A DNA stretch of 64,000 nt from an uncultured Balneola sp. (GTDB lineage Bacteria > Bacteroidota > Rhodothermia > Balneolales > Balneolaceae): assembly GCA_913058495.1 (NCBI GenBank), contig CAJXQC010000011.1, forward strand, positions 50,084 through 114,083, given 5' to 3'. Below, piece by piece: positions 18,692-27,939 of the stretch. Below the pieces are notes generated by a model, which saw only the letters and a list, made by a program, of their open reading frames with translations, ran no database searches and was not told where the DNA came from. The position numbers and the translations under genes are program-made. Position 1 is the stretch's first letter, and each line of letters begins with the position of its first letter.

Positions 18692-19231
18692 TTACATAAT
18701 TAAAACACTCTCTATGGTCTCGTGATCTAGCTTTTCTCTTCCTTTCAAAAAGCTTAACTCAATAATAAAAGAATATCCGATTATTATTCCTCCAAGTCTC
18801 TTGACCAGATTCGAAGCTGCTAAAGCTGTTCCACCTGTTGCTATCAGATCATCATGAATAATAACTCTGTCCCCTTCTTTAACAGCGTCTTTATGAATTT
18901 CTAATGAGTCTGTACCATACTCTAATTCATAAGTTTCACTTATAGTTTCAGATGGTAATTTACCGGGCTTACGTACCGGAACAAAAGAAGCATTAATTAT
19001 TTCGGCCATATTCGTTCCGAACAGAAATCCCCTTGACTCCAGCCCTACTACTATATCACAGTTCGAATCATGAAAAGGTTGGCATAAAGCCTGTGTTGTA
19101 AGCTGCAAAGCCTTTTTATCGCTTAAGAGTGTAGTTATGTCTTTAAACAGAATTCCCGGTTTAGGAAAATCAGGTATAGTTCTGATAACAGATTCCAGAT
19201 ACTTTTTGATGTTTTCTTCTTCTGAGAGCAT
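18692..19231 (-). CDS. apt: Adenine phosphoribosyltransferase
   Basis: Converts adenine and PRPP to AMP in purine salvage. The 179-residue protein has the usual length and motifs: PDFPKPGILFKDITTLL near residue 19, VVGLESRGFLFG near 61 and the PRPP-binding loop VIIHDDLIATGGTALA near 124. Transcribed alone, divergent from tadA with only 44 bases between the two starts. Confidence 0.96.
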   Translation of the reverse strand: MLSEEENIKKYLESVIRTIPDFPKPGILFKDITTLLSDKKALQLTTQALCQPFHDSNCDIVVGLESRGFLFGTNMAEIINASFVPVRKPGKLPSETISETYELEYGTDSLEIHKDAVKEGDRVIIHDDLIATGGTALAASNLVKRLGGIIIGYSFIIELSFLKGREKLDHETIESVLIM

Positions 19232-19275
19232 TATTTTATCTTGATTTGAAATAGAAACTAATACTTTTTCCGCTT

Positions 19276-19752
19276 TTGACGAAAGAAAATAATCCCCCGC
19301 TCTGGAATACTCATCAACAACACATGGCGAAAGCTTTACTCCTCGCAGAACAAGCTTTTGAAGAGGGAGAAATACCTGTGGGTGCTATAGTTGTTAAAGA
19401 TAATATGATTATTGGCAAAGGATATAATCAGGTTGAAAAGCTGAGCGATCCTACCGCCCATGCTGAAATGATAGCTATATCAGCAGCTTGTGAGACTTTG
19501 GGTAATAAATATCTTAAAGGTTGTACTTTATATGTTACACTAGAGCCCTGCCCAATGTGTGCAGGCGCTTTGGTTTGGTCTAAAATAGATACTATTGTAT
19601 ATGGTGCTTCGGATTCAGGTTCCGGTGGTTCCGGATCGCTCTTTAATATCACAGCAAATAAAAACCTTAATCATCAGATCGAAGTTATTCAGGGTATTCT
19701 GGAAATGGATTCTGAATATTTGTTAAAGTCTTTTTTTGGAGCTAAACGCTGA
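19276..19752 (+). CDS. tadA: tRNA-specific adenosine deaminase TadA
   Basis: Deaminates adenosine 34 of tRNA-Arg(ACG) to inosine. Zinc and catalytic motifs HAEMIAI (near residue 56) and LEPCPMCAGAL (near 86) are intact. The longest frame starts at TTG 19276; an ATG lies at 19324 (residue 17). I prefer TTG because TadA proteins keep a His-x-x-x-Met-containing first helix (here THQQHMAKALLLAEQA) that the ATG start would cut. Length 158 fits the family. The stop is directly followed by the stop of the convergent fusion gene. Confidence 0.92.
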   Translation: MTKENNPPLWNTHQQHMAKALLLAEQAFEEGEIPVGAIVVKDNMIIGKGYNQVEKLSDPTAHAEMIAISAACETLGNKYLKGCTLYVTLEPCPMCAGALVWSKIDTIVYGASDSGSGGSGSLFNITANKNLNHQIEVIQGILEMDSEYLLKSFFGAKR

Positions 19753-22221
19753 TCACGAATTAAATATCAGTGAAAGCATATATTTCAATGAAGGGAGCTG
19801 AACTCCCTTTTTGTGATTCCGGGCTCCAATTTCAAAGGCAATTCTCCACTGCCTCATTAGGGTTTTTACAGCGAAAATAAAACTATGTTCAGGATCATAA
19901 ATATTTGTGGACTCGGAAGTTACACCATTCAGTTCAATTATCTTTATACCCTTCCCTTTGGCTAATTCTTCTTCGGAATCTGTGATCAAGTCGTATCTCC
20001 CAAAATAAAAACCTTCTTTAAAGCTTTTACTGATTTCATCGATCTTTTGAATCAAATCTTCTGAGATCAACTCAGAACCATCAAGAAAAAGAGAGCCGCG
20101 GGAATGGGTACCCAACTCTGTAAGAAGTATTTTCTCTCCCTCATCAGGAATAGAATAAAGATCATTAATATGTTTATCAAAATGCGTCTCAGCCATGTAA
20201 ACCGCTCTGGGGTCTTTTAATATGAGGTGCTCCAAAGTATGTTTACCATCTCCTGACACTGATAATTTGTGCTTTGTGGTTATAGAAAAAATATTACCGT
20301 TTTTATCTCCCGGATAGCGATAGTAAAAAACACCGAACTCTTTCCCTTCTATAAATTCCTGAAGAATATGAGCTTCAGAAAGGTTGCTGAGGTTGAATTT
20401 AAGCTCATCCAAATCTTTAATTATTTGTACTCCTTTTCCTCTCTCTCCTTTGTCAGGCTTTAAAACTATTGGAAAACCCAACGAATAATTTTCCATAAAT
20501 TGTAAAGCATCATCGATTAGATTTATTGAATTACTTCCAGAATCCAAAAAAAGAAACTTCGCTACTGATTCTGTTGATTCAATTTTCTCCAGAATATCTT
20601 TTTTAGATTCACCTTTAAACCCACCCTCTTCTATTCCCGGATTAGCTGCAGTTACAACGGTGATCTTTTTAAACCTTACCCAAAGAACTAATGAGTATAA
20701 TACGATCGGTGTATATAAAACATATATCGACCAAAACTCCCATCGAATCAACCTATTGAAATTCCCATAAAGCAATCTCCTTCCTTTGAAAGTGAATAGA
20801 GGAATTATGATCTTCAATACAAAGAGAACAAACAGTATTGTTCCCATCAAAACCCATAAAGCATAATCCTGATAAACAGAGAAATAATATATAAGCTCAT
20901 TACCTAAAACCATTGCAAGACTTACGATTGCAGGTGTCCATAACAACGACGCTATTCCGAAATAAAAGATAAACATCCAAAAACTAGCTCCTATAATTCC
21001 TGCAGAAAAATAGGTTGGGAATCGAGTACCCGGAATGAATCTGCTTATTAAAATTATAATAGGTCCTTTTGCCTGAAACCATTGATTCGATCTTTGAATA
21101 TCTTTTTCAGTTATGAACCACTTGAATGGAAACTTATGAATAGCATTTTTTCCCAACCACCTACCCGAAATATAGATCAGAATATCTCCAACAAAAATTC
21201 CGATATAGCAGGCTGCTACTGCTGGAAAGAATCCCATCAAACCTCTTGATACCATCAAACCCGCTCCTATACAAGCCAGATCCTCAGAAATAAAAGTACT
21301 GAAAATTATCAGGAGCATTAAACCGGTAAGTATCCAACCTTCTGCACTAATAATTTTTGAATAAGAAAATGGAATTAGAGCTTTGATCTTTCTGGAAACA
21401 GCAATTTCCTTAGATCCGATTTCAGGATTGTTTATAAATTTTTGAATTAATTCAGAGGATGAAGCTACTTCTGAAGTGTTTTTTAATCTAGTACTTGTAG
21501 TGATTAATCTGTTGAGTTCTGAAGAAACCCTTTTTGCTGATTTACTACTTTCAGCTGAATTAATTATCCTAGTAGGTATCAGAATTTGATTAAACAAAGT
21601 CCGCGTGTTACGAAGGTCTGTATTAAGACGAGTCCCAGAATAGTGACCGCCTAATTGTGTTTTTTCAAAATAACCGAAATCTGGAAGCAGGTTTTGTATA
21701 GCCCAAGAAAAAGCAGCATTAATTTGATAAACTCCCTGATTTAAATGATGCCCTCCTAAAAGCTCAAATTCTAAGACTCCTTCAGGATCATATAATGTAA
21801 GTGACCGAGCCTTAGAATCAGAAAAATTTATAAAATAAGAAGCCACAATGGTTCCAAAACCATTTGCAAGTACATGAAGAGAGTCTACCTCATAATCACT
21901 AATTATTATTTGTACCTGCTTCGCAAATGATTTAGCAGAAGGCTGGTCTGATTGTTCAGCAAGAGATAAGTAATTTAATGTGAAAACTGAATTAGTAATA
22001 GCTAGTTCTGAAACCAGTGAATCAAAATTTTCATTATTCTGCTCCAAATCAGGAAAAACAAGAATAACTTCTGAACCTTGAATTATGCTCTTTTCAACCT
22101 CTGCCTTTAAATCATGATTTTGGGAAAATTGCTCAAATAAGAGTGATGAAACAAGCAGGGTAAGGTAAAGTAGAAACCATATCCTCCACCCTCTCAGAAA
22201 CGAATTTTGGAGGCTTCTCAT
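19753..22221 (-). CDS. Three-domain membrane protein: alpha/beta hydrolase-like, VTT/DedA, ATP-grasp
   Basis: An 822-residue fusion. Residues 1-30 hold a membrane helix. Residues 50-230 resemble an alpha/beta hydrolase, but the nucleophile elbow reads ANGFGT where GxSxG is expected, so it is probably inactive. Residues 300-470 form a VTT (DedA/SNARE-associated) domain with GIFVGDILIYISGRWLG and ISRFIPGTRFPTYFS; such proteins move lipids across membranes. After two more helices, residues 580-790 form an ATP-grasp ligase: VLKPDKGERGKGV, HILQEFIEGKEFGVF, GRYDLI and IIELNG supply nucleotide and metal ligands. ATP-grasp enzymes join a carboxylate to an amine through an acyl phosphate. The operon also holds OlsB-like and PlsC-like acyltransferases, so I infer a role in building and moving an aminolipid. 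Confidence 0.8.
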   Translation of the reverse strand: MRSLQNSFLRGWRIWFLLYLTLLVSSLLFEQFSQNHDLKAEVEKSIIQGSEVILVFPDLEQNNENFDSLVSELAITNSVFTLNYLSLAEQSDQPSAKSFAKQVQIIISDYEVDSLHVLANGFGTIVASYFINFSDSKARSLTLYDPEGVLEFELLGGHHLNQGVYQINAAFSWAIQNLLPDFGYFEKTQLGGHYSGTRLNTDLRNTRTLFNQILIPTRIINSAESSKSAKRVSSELNRLITTSTRLKNTSEVASSSELIQKFINNPEIGSKEIAVSRKIKALIPFSYSKIISAEGWILTGLMLLIIFSTFISEDLACIGAGLMVSRGLMGFFPAVAACYIGIFVGDILIYISGRWLGKNAIHKFPFKWFITEKDIQRSNQWFQAKGPIIILISRFIPGTRFPTYFSAGIIGASFWMFIFYFGIASLLWTPAIVSLAMVLGNELIYYFSVYQDYALWVLMGTILFVLFVLKIIIPLFTFKGRRLLYGNFNRLIRWEFWSIYVLYTPIVLYSLVLWVRFKKITVVTAANPGIEEGGFKGESKKDILEKIESTESVAKFLFLDSGSNSINLIDDALQFMENYSLGFPIVLKPDKGERGKGVQIIKDLDELKFNLSNLSEAHILQEFIEGKEFGVFYYRYPGDKNGNIFSITTKHKLSVSGDGKHTLEHLILKDPRAVYMAETHFDKHINDLYSIPDEGEKILLTELGTHSRGSLFLDGSELISEDLIQKIDEISKSFKEGFYFGRYDLITDSEEELAKGKGIKIIELNGVTSESTNIYDPEHSFIFAVKTLMRQWRIAFEIGARNHKKGVQLPSLKYMLSLIFNS

Positions 22222-22226
22222 GAAGT

Positions 22227-22766
22227 TTATGAAGCTTTTACTGTCTCTTTTTCAGATTCATACTTTAATGTAGAGGGAGCTACACCAAATTCTTCAGGAA
22301 CTACAACATCCATGGTTTTAAGAATTAGAGCTATCAGAGCGTAATGATGTACGGTATGACTAATTAAAAATTGAAGCTCTCTTCGGACGGTAGAAACACT
22401 CCAGGGTGTATCTAATTTTCCTGAACCCTCATTACTTTTAACTTCAATCTTTTTATCGATGAGCTCAAAATTTGATTCAAAAAACTCAACAGAGTCAATT
22501 ATGTTTCTGAGTTTACTAATTGCCAATTTCCTGTTCGTCTCCAGCTTAAGGTCTCTGTCCCTGAGATCATAGTTGATCTTTTCGGTATATCCGTTAATTA
22601 AGCTAGTATAATGTTCAATAATATGTCGAAAATGTCTACCGATACCGCTTTTGAAATATTTTCCATTATTGAAAGAATACTGATCATCTGTTATGGAAGA
22701 TAAAAGTGAAATTCCTTGTTCAAGGAAGTAAATATTTGATTTAACTACAGCTACTTTATTTTGCAT
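22227..22766 (-). CDS. DinB-like four-helix metal-binding protein
   Basis: A 179-residue helical protein of the DinB/YfiT-like type: GIGRHFRHIIEHYTSLI near residue 40 and LISHTVHHYALIALIL near 135 carry the histidines that normally bind a metal. I use ATG 22766 instead of the TTG at 22781; this leaves an 11-base overlap with the acyltransferase gene. DinB-fold enzymes include thiol S-transferases, but the function here is unknown. It is in the middle of the acyltransferase/ATP-grasp operon, with only 5 bases to the fusion gene. Confidence 0.78.
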   Translation of the reverse strand: MQNKVAVVKSNIYFLEQGISLLSSITDDQYSFNNGKYFKSGIGRHFRHIIEHYTSLINGYTEKINYDLRDRDLKLETNRKLAISKLRNIIDSVEFFESNFELIDKKIEVKSNEGSGKLDTPWSVSTVRRELQFLISHTVHHYALIALILKTMDVVVPEEFGVAPSTLKYESEKETVKAS

Positions 22767-23532
22767 ACTCAAAATTCTCAATTAGCGGAATAAATTGTTC
22801 TTTTGATTTTTCGTAAAGATCATTGGCTAATTCCTTACGATCGTTATTGCTAATAGGTTCATCGCCAAAGGTAATTGTACCGTAAATTTTGCTAAGCTTC
22901 AATAATTCTAAGAAATGTGATGCAAAAGTTATATCTCTCCACCAACAAACAGATTCAGAGGCATGAATTTCATCCTCAGATGTAGTATAACTTATTGTAG
23001 CATAATGAACCGGCAAGCCCAGTTCAGCAGGATAAGCTAGCAACGAGGCTTTAAAAGGAAGAACTTCTGCTCCTGAAGTTGTTGTCCCTTCCGGAAAAAG
23101 TAAAATACCCTGGGATTCATTTATTCTTTCAGATATAAGTTCATTTACTCTTTTTACATCGGTTCTCTTGCTTCTGTCTACAAACAACATCCCCACTGTT
23201 TTTGACATAAATCCAAACATAGGCCAACTTAGAACCTCACTTTTTGCTATAAAAACGCTTTTAGTTTTCGAAATAAACATAAAAATATCAATATAGCTTA
23301 GATGATTAGAAACCATAAAGTAAGGAGGTTCAGGCGGTTTTCCTGATACTTCTACCTCTAATCCTATGATGCGACAGATAGCTGCTCCCCATTTACTTAA
23401 AAAATAGGCCCTCCAGCTCTTAGAATTTATTCCAAATACAGATATTGGAATTCCCACGATAATAAGCAGATAGAAAAAAACTGTCGCAATAAGTATCATG
23501 CACAGCTTTAACAAAGCGATAATTAATCTCAT
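22756..23532 (-). CDS. 1-acyl-glycerol-3-phosphate / lyso-aminolipid acyltransferase (PlsC family)
   Basis: A 258-residue membrane acyltransferase with an N-terminal hydrophobic hairpin (residues 4-33). The HX4D motif is NHLSYIDIF near residue 76 and the second block is LFPEGTTTSG near 148. PlsC-family members either make phosphatidic acid or, as OlsA/GlsA, add the second acyl chain to an N-acyl amino acid lipid. Lying directly after an OlsB-like gene, the OlsA/GlsA role is attractive here. Fifteen bases separate it from the N-acyltransferase gene. Confidence 0.85.
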   Translation of the reverse strand: MRLIIALLKLCMILIATVFFYLLIIVGIPISVFGINSKSWRAYFLSKWGAAICRIIGLEVEVSGKPPEPPYFMVSNHLSYIDIFMFISKTKSVFIAKSEVLSWPMFGFMSKTVGMLFVDRSKRTDVKRVNELISERINESQGILLFPEGTTTSGAEVLPFKASLLAYPAELGLPVHYATISYTTSEDEIHASESVCWWRDITFASHFLELLKLSKIYGTITFGDEPISNNDRKELANDLYEKSKEQFIPLIENFEYAK

Positions 23533-23548
23533 ACAGAAATGTAAGAAA

Positions 23549-24325
23549 CTATTTTAAAAATAATGCTCTGGTTTGTTCTGATATTGTTTCCAGATCTAGA
23601 ATAATTAAGAAGTCGATTGTTTTAAATTGTTTATCCAGAGCCGGAGGGCTACAAATCTTACAACCAACGTCAAGATATAATCGAAAGAGTTGAGGGATTT
23701 TTACCTCTCCGGAAAAACTACTTTCAGGAGATTCTTCACAAAGATATTCTTGCTCTACTTCAATTAGATAATTCTGATGAAAATAGCCTTCCTTTCTTAG
23801 ATAATCATAATACTCAAGACCTTCAGCAGGATTTTGACTTGTGATAGAGCAACATCCAAAAAGATATCTCTTATTTAAAAGTATCATATATTTAGCAAGT
23901 CCTCTCCATAACAAAAATAAGACCCGGCCATTTCTGTGTTCTTTGTCTATACAAGCCCGCCCTAATTCAAAAGCATCTGAAAGTATGCTATTCGGAAGCG
24001 CATCAATTTTAAATTCATTTGCTGTATAAAAACCTTCACCCTCTTCTGCGCTTTCATTATCCTGTACTCTGTAAGTACCTATTACCTGATTCGTTTTGTT
24101 TTCAATGACTATCAGATGATCACAATACTGGTCATATTTATCTTCATCCATTTTAGAATCATATGATTCCTGAAGCCCCTCTCCCAATTCAACATTAAAA
24201 ACATAAAACCTTAAACGAAGAGCTGATTCTATTTCATCTCTATTCTTAGCTAAACGTACTGAGTATTTACCACTTGAAATTTCCCAATCGCTTTTTTTAT
24301 GTATTCTCTTATCAGTGAATTTCAT
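23549..24325 (-). CDS. GNAT-type N-acyltransferase, OlsB/GlsB-like
   Basis: A 258-residue protein of the OlsB/hemolysin-like GNAT family, which transfers a 3-hydroxyacyl chain from acyl carrier protein to the amino group of ornithine, glycine or a similar amino acid. Signs seen: LRLRFYVFNVELGEG near residue 36, CDHLIVIENKTNQVIGTYRV near 68 and the diagnostic FELGRACIDKEHRNGRVLFLLWRGL near 128, given here only as FELGRACIDKEHRNGR, with YLFGCCSI after it. It is the first gene of the lipid operon. The amino acid substrate cannot be read from the sequence. Confidence 0.85.
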   Translation of the reverse strand: MKFTDKRIHKKSDWEISSGKYSVRLAKNRDEIESALRLRFYVFNVELGEGLQESYDSKMDEDKYDQYCDHLIVIENKTNQVIGTYRVQDNESAEEGEGFYTANEFKIDALPNSILSDAFELGRACIDKEHRNGRVLFLLWRGLAKYMILLNKRYLFGCCSITSQNPAEGLEYYDYLRKEGYFHQNYLIEVEQEYLCEESPESSFSGEVKIPQLFRLYLDVGCKICSPPALDKQFKTIDFLIILDLETISEQTRALFLK

Positions 24326-24442
24326 AACGAGTTTTTTCTTAAATATATCCTAAATCTAACTACACAGTATCAAGAAAGCTTCACATTTATGTTAACAAAT
24401 TATAGCTGTTTAAATCAAAATGGTTTGATAACTTAGATAACA

Positions 24443-25231
24443 ATGCTCTACTATAAAGAATATATAAAATCTAAAGAAGCCGATTGGGTTGTTTTTGTGC
24501 ATGGTGCTGGTGGCAGCTCAAGTATATGGTTCAGCCAAATCAAATCTTTCAGAAAGGAATTTAATGTACTCCTTCTAGATCTGCGAGGTCATGGTAAATC
24601 AAAAGACCTCCTTCAGAAGTATTATGAAGAAAATTATTCTTTTGAAAATATAAGCCGAGATATTCTAGAGGTGATCGATCATCTGGAAATTAAAAAAGCC
24701 CATTTCGTTGGGGTATCATTAGGCTCAATTATTATTCGGTCATTAAGTGAAATTGCTCCTGAACGTGTAAATTCAGCAATTCTTTGCGGTGCAATCACAA
24801 GAATGAATATTCGATCACGGATTTTAGTTTTTATTGGTCACCTTTTTAAAAGAATAGTTCCTTATATGTGGCTTTATAAATTCTTTGCATGGATAATTAT
24901 GCCCAGAAAGCGGCATGAAAAATCCAGAAACCTGTTTATTGGAGAGGCAAAAAAGCTGGCTCAAAAGGAATTTATAAAATGGTTCAAACTGACCAATGAG
25001 GTAAATCCCCTTCTAAGATACTTTAAAGAAAAAGAAACCAGTTCACCCATGCTTTATGTTATGGGAGAAGAAGATTATATGTTTTTACCCCCGGTTAAAA
25101 ACATAGTAAAAAACCATAAACTGGCCTACCTTGAAATAATAGAAGACTGCGGGCATGTTTGTAATGTCGAAAAACCGGAAATTTTTAATGAAGTTTCTAT
25201 AAACTTTCTTAAAAAGTACTCCGGGGCTTAG
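24443..25231 (+). CDS. Alpha/beta-fold hydrolase
   Basis: A 262-residue cytoplasmic alpha/beta hydrolase. Visible: oxyanion-hole region FVHGAGGSSSIW near residue 18, LDLRGHGKS near 46, nucleophile elbow GVSLGS near 91, acid region MGEEDYMF near 210 and the catalytic His in EDCGHVCNVEKPE near 238. All triad residues are present. It resembles the esterase/lactonase-like group; substrate unknown. It is divergent from the lipid operon (117 bases apart) and its stop overlaps the stop of the secretin gene by three bases. Confidence 0.85.
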   Translation: MLYYKEYIKSKEADWVVFVHGAGGSSSIWFSQIKSFRKEFNVLLLDLRGHGKSKDLLQKYYEENYSFENISRDILEVIDHLEIKKAHFVGVSLGSIIIRSLSEIAPERVNSAILCGAITRMNIRSRILVFIGHLFKRIVPYMWLYKFFAWIIMPRKRHEKSRNLFIGEAKKLAQKEFIKWFKLTNEVNPLLRYFKEKETSSPMLYVMGEEDYMFLPPVKNIVKNHKLAYLEIIEDCGHVCNVEKPEIFNEVSINFLKKYSGA

Positions 25232-27078
25232 TTTTCTTCTTTAAATTCGACTTCCGGCTGCAATGTAAACAGCCAGGTTCCGGGATCACCTTCTATTCTC
25301 ATTCTTTTTGTTGTTTCAACGGCCTCATCATAATCCGAAAAGGCATAATAAGCCACATAATTAAAGCGGGTACCCGGATGAAAAAGAATTCTTGATTCAA
25401 AGCCTTGCGAATCTAAAGTATTAGAAAAATTAGTTGCATTCTTTGGCACGATAAATGAGCCCCCGACAACAAAGTATTTTAAATCAGAGTTATCTTCCTG
25501 AACTTCTCCATTTTCTCTTTTTGCTAAATACTCATTTAAATCAAAAGCTTTAGGAACAACTACCATTAACTCAGGATCTTTAATCGGCATTGAAAGATTT
25601 TTAAGTTCTTCCTTCTGATTCTCTGTCAACTCTTCTTCTTGCAAAGGTTTTTTGTCCTCAACTTCTTCCTCTGGAAGCTCAATGCCTTTTATTTCTTCAC
25701 TAGTAACAGTGGAAGTATCTGGTTCATCATCTCTGACTGGAGGAACAACCGGATCAGCTTTTTCCATTACATAATCCATTTCATTCCGGAAACGGTTTCT
25801 GGCGTTAGTTAGAATGGTTCCCTTCGATTGTAGTTTATCATTCATTCTTTCGGATAAAGTCTTTTCCAGTTCTGCTTGAATGATAATGACCAATTCATTT
25901 TCAATTTTATCAGTTGAATTATAACCAAACAGATATTTTAGCCCAAAAAACCATCCCGGCAGATCTTTCAGAATCGGAACTCCTCTTCTTATCTGTGTTT
26001 CAGAAGTTGTATATAAACCGGCTACAGCAGTTGCTTCGCCATCTAATAATAAAGTTTTAGTGGTTACTTCCTGCTTTCTGATAACCGTACTAACAGCATC
26101 AGGTTGGGCATTCGATCGCTCAGCAGCAATATCAAGATGGATAAAAGTGCTATCATTATAGTCAATGATGGTTGGTGTAACTGTAAGTATTGTACCTGTA
26201 CTGAAAAATTCATCAGTAACATTACCAGCAAAATCTCTTTGCTTCACAGAAAAATCCTGACCGTCTTGAATTTTCCCTTCTTCACCGTCTACTACTTTAA
26301 TTGAAGGAGTAGCTATGATACTTCCCAAGTTATTAGATTCAAATGTACTGAAAAGTGCTTGAACACTAATTCCCGGGCCGATTTCTCCCAGATTAACCAA
26401 AGCATTAAATACACTTTGTGAAACCTGGTTAGCATTCGATGAACTCACGGAAACAAATTGATCTGCAAAAGCAGTTTGAGGTATAGAAGCATCCGAATCA
26501 GCCCCTATAAAATCCTGAATATTAGCCGGAACATTATTTGTAAGTGTTGACCAATCTATACCAATTTCAGCAAGTGCTCTTTTATTTCCTTCAAAAAAAG
26601 TTGCGTTTATTCTAACTTCTCTCGTGTCTATATTCGCTAAAATCTCGCCTGATTCACCTCCTGCAGTTCCTCCACTTTGTGCATTATTCCCTGAAGTTCT
26701 ATCTGTTGTTTCTACAGGAACTACTATTTCGTAATAATCTGGTTTTATAACCAGCTGTAGATTTTGAATTTTCACTATATAATTCAAAGCTTCTTTCCAG
26801 TACATTGGAGGCAAACTAACGCCAATCGATCCGGAATAGCCTGAGAGATCAACTATAAATTTGTTCTCATATTCCTGAGCAAATTGATTAAATATTTCAA
26901 TTGCTTCGGTGTAGCTTGTACTTCTGTCAAAAGTTACAATCTCATCAGGGTTAGTATACTCCCGGAAAGGATTGGTTGTTTGAGCATATAAATTGTGACT
27001 GAAAATCTGTGTAAAAAAGATTAACAGTAAGGAAACGCCAAATAATTTTTTTGTAATCTGCATTGTAGATAATTTCAT
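25228..27078 (-). CDS. pilQ: PilQ/GspD-like secretin with C-terminal SPOR domain
   Basis: The outer-membrane ring of the pilus-like system, 616 residues. Signal peptide to YAQ at about 33; STN-like domain 45-120; a Gly/Ser linker; N1-like and secretin domain about 155-405 with the diagnostic RRGVPILKDLPGWFFGLKYL near 364. Then a long acidic Pro/Glu linker (440-495) and residues 533-606 that match a SPOR domain (LKYFVVGGSFIVPKNA ... GFESRILF ... YYAFSDYDEAVETTKRMR). SPOR domains bind glycan strands lacking stem peptides, usually at division sites. I know of no standard PilQ or GspD with this tail. The gene closes the operon and overlaps pilOP by four bases. Confidence 0.88.
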   Translation of the reverse strand: MKLSTMQITKKLFGVSLLLIFFTQIFSHNLYAQTTNPFREYTNPDEIVTFDRSTSYTEAIEIFNQFAQEYENKFIVDLSGYSGSIGVSLPPMYWKEALNYIVKIQNLQLVIKPDYYEIVVPVETTDRTSGNNAQSGGTAGGESGEILANIDTREVRINATFFEGNKRALAEIGIDWSTLTNNVPANIQDFIGADSDASIPQTAFADQFVSVSSSNANQVSQSVFNALVNLGEIGPGISVQALFSTFESNNLGSIIATPSIKVVDGEEGKIQDGQDFSVKQRDFAGNVTDEFFSTGTILTVTPTIIDYNDSTFIHLDIAAERSNAQPDAVSTVIRKQEVTTKTLLLDGEATAVAGLYTTSETQIRRGVPILKDLPGWFFGLKYLFGYNSTDKIENELVIIIQAELEKTLSERMNDKLQSKGTILTNARNRFRNEMDYVMEKADPVVPPVRDDEPDTSTVTSEEIKGIELPEEEVEDKKPLQEEELTENQKEELKNLSMPIKDPELMVVVPKAFDLNEYLAKRENGEVQEDNSDLKYFVVGGSFIVPKNATNFSNTLDSQGFESRILFHPGTRFNYVAYYAFSDYDEAVETTKRMRIEGDPGTWLFTLQPEVEFKEEN

Positions 27079-27935
27079 CTTTCCACCTTTAAAGTGAATA
27101 TTTCTTGAATCCCGCCTTTGTCCAGATTGAATATAGCTTCTTTGTTTTCTGAATCAATTTCTCTTAGATAACCTAAATAGACTTTATCCCCTGGTTTCAA
27201 AATTTTAGTCTCACCAGTTTGATCAATAATAAATATTCTTGTGCTTGTTAAACCAATTAATCTGGATTGCTCAATATTTGTTAAGTTATCAACATTTGCG
27301 GGTACTGAATTGAGCACAAGAGGCTTCAAGGGATTAAATACAGAGATAGTTGGGTTAATTCTGAATTTTTGTTGAATATCGGAAGCTGTTTCAAAAATAA
27401 TTTTTTGATAGTAACTGTTTAATGTCAATGTAAAGTCTACATAATCTTGAGTTGCTTCTCCAGTAGCAGGTGTCACATTCACATTTTCAATCTTATTTAA
27501 ATAAAGACTGTTCTCAATTTTATTGATAAATGTTACGAAATCAGAATAAATCCCTGTACCTACTATTCTTGACTGTAGAATTCCATATTGATTATTCACA
27601 ACAGAATCTTGATATGTAAAATCATAGAATAGTTCGAGATTTTCGTCATTGATTTCACTTAAATAGTCATATACATCGTCAGGATTATTGTATGTATATA
27701 GTTTTTTATCATAATTTTGAACAATGTCTTTAGCTTTATTGAATCGCTCTAACAAAGGAGGATATTTGTCTCTTATAATTGTCTTATTATTATAATCGGT
27801 GTTTAGTGATTCCAACTCAGTGGCTAAATCGTTTATTTCTGCTTGTTGTACAAATTTAATATAAGTAAAAGCAGTTCCTGCTATTAATAATAGAGTAACT
27901 AATAAAATTAAAGAATTTCTTAAGGCGTAGGACAT
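27075..27935 (-). CDS. PilO-PilP-like fusion, pilus alignment-complex protein
   Basis: A 286-residue inner-membrane protein. One N-terminal helix (residues 8-28), a coiled coil, then a PilO-like ferredoxin-fold region (to about 200). The C-terminal 60 residues (RLIGLTSTRIFIIDQ, TKILKPGDKVYLGYLREIDS, FTLKVER) look like the beta domain of PilP/GspC, which docks on the secretin. So PilO and PilP, normally two proteins, seem joined here. Four bases separate it from the PilMN gene and it overlaps the secretin gene. Confidence 0.7.
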   Translation of the reverse strand: MSYALRNSLILLVTLLLIAGTAFTYIKFVQQAEINDLATELESLNTDYNNKTIIRDKYPPLLERFNKAKDIVQNYDKKLYTYNNPDDVYDYLSEINDENLELFYDFTYQDSVVNNQYGILQSRIVGTGIYSDFVTFINKIENSLYLNKIENVNVTPATGEATQDYVDFTLTLNSYYQKIIFETASDIQQKFRINPTISVFNPLKPLVLNSVPANVDNLTNIEQSRLIGLTSTRIFIIDQTGETKILKPGDKVYLGYLREIDSENKEAIFNLDKGGIQEIFTLKVER

Positions 27936-27939
27936 ATTA

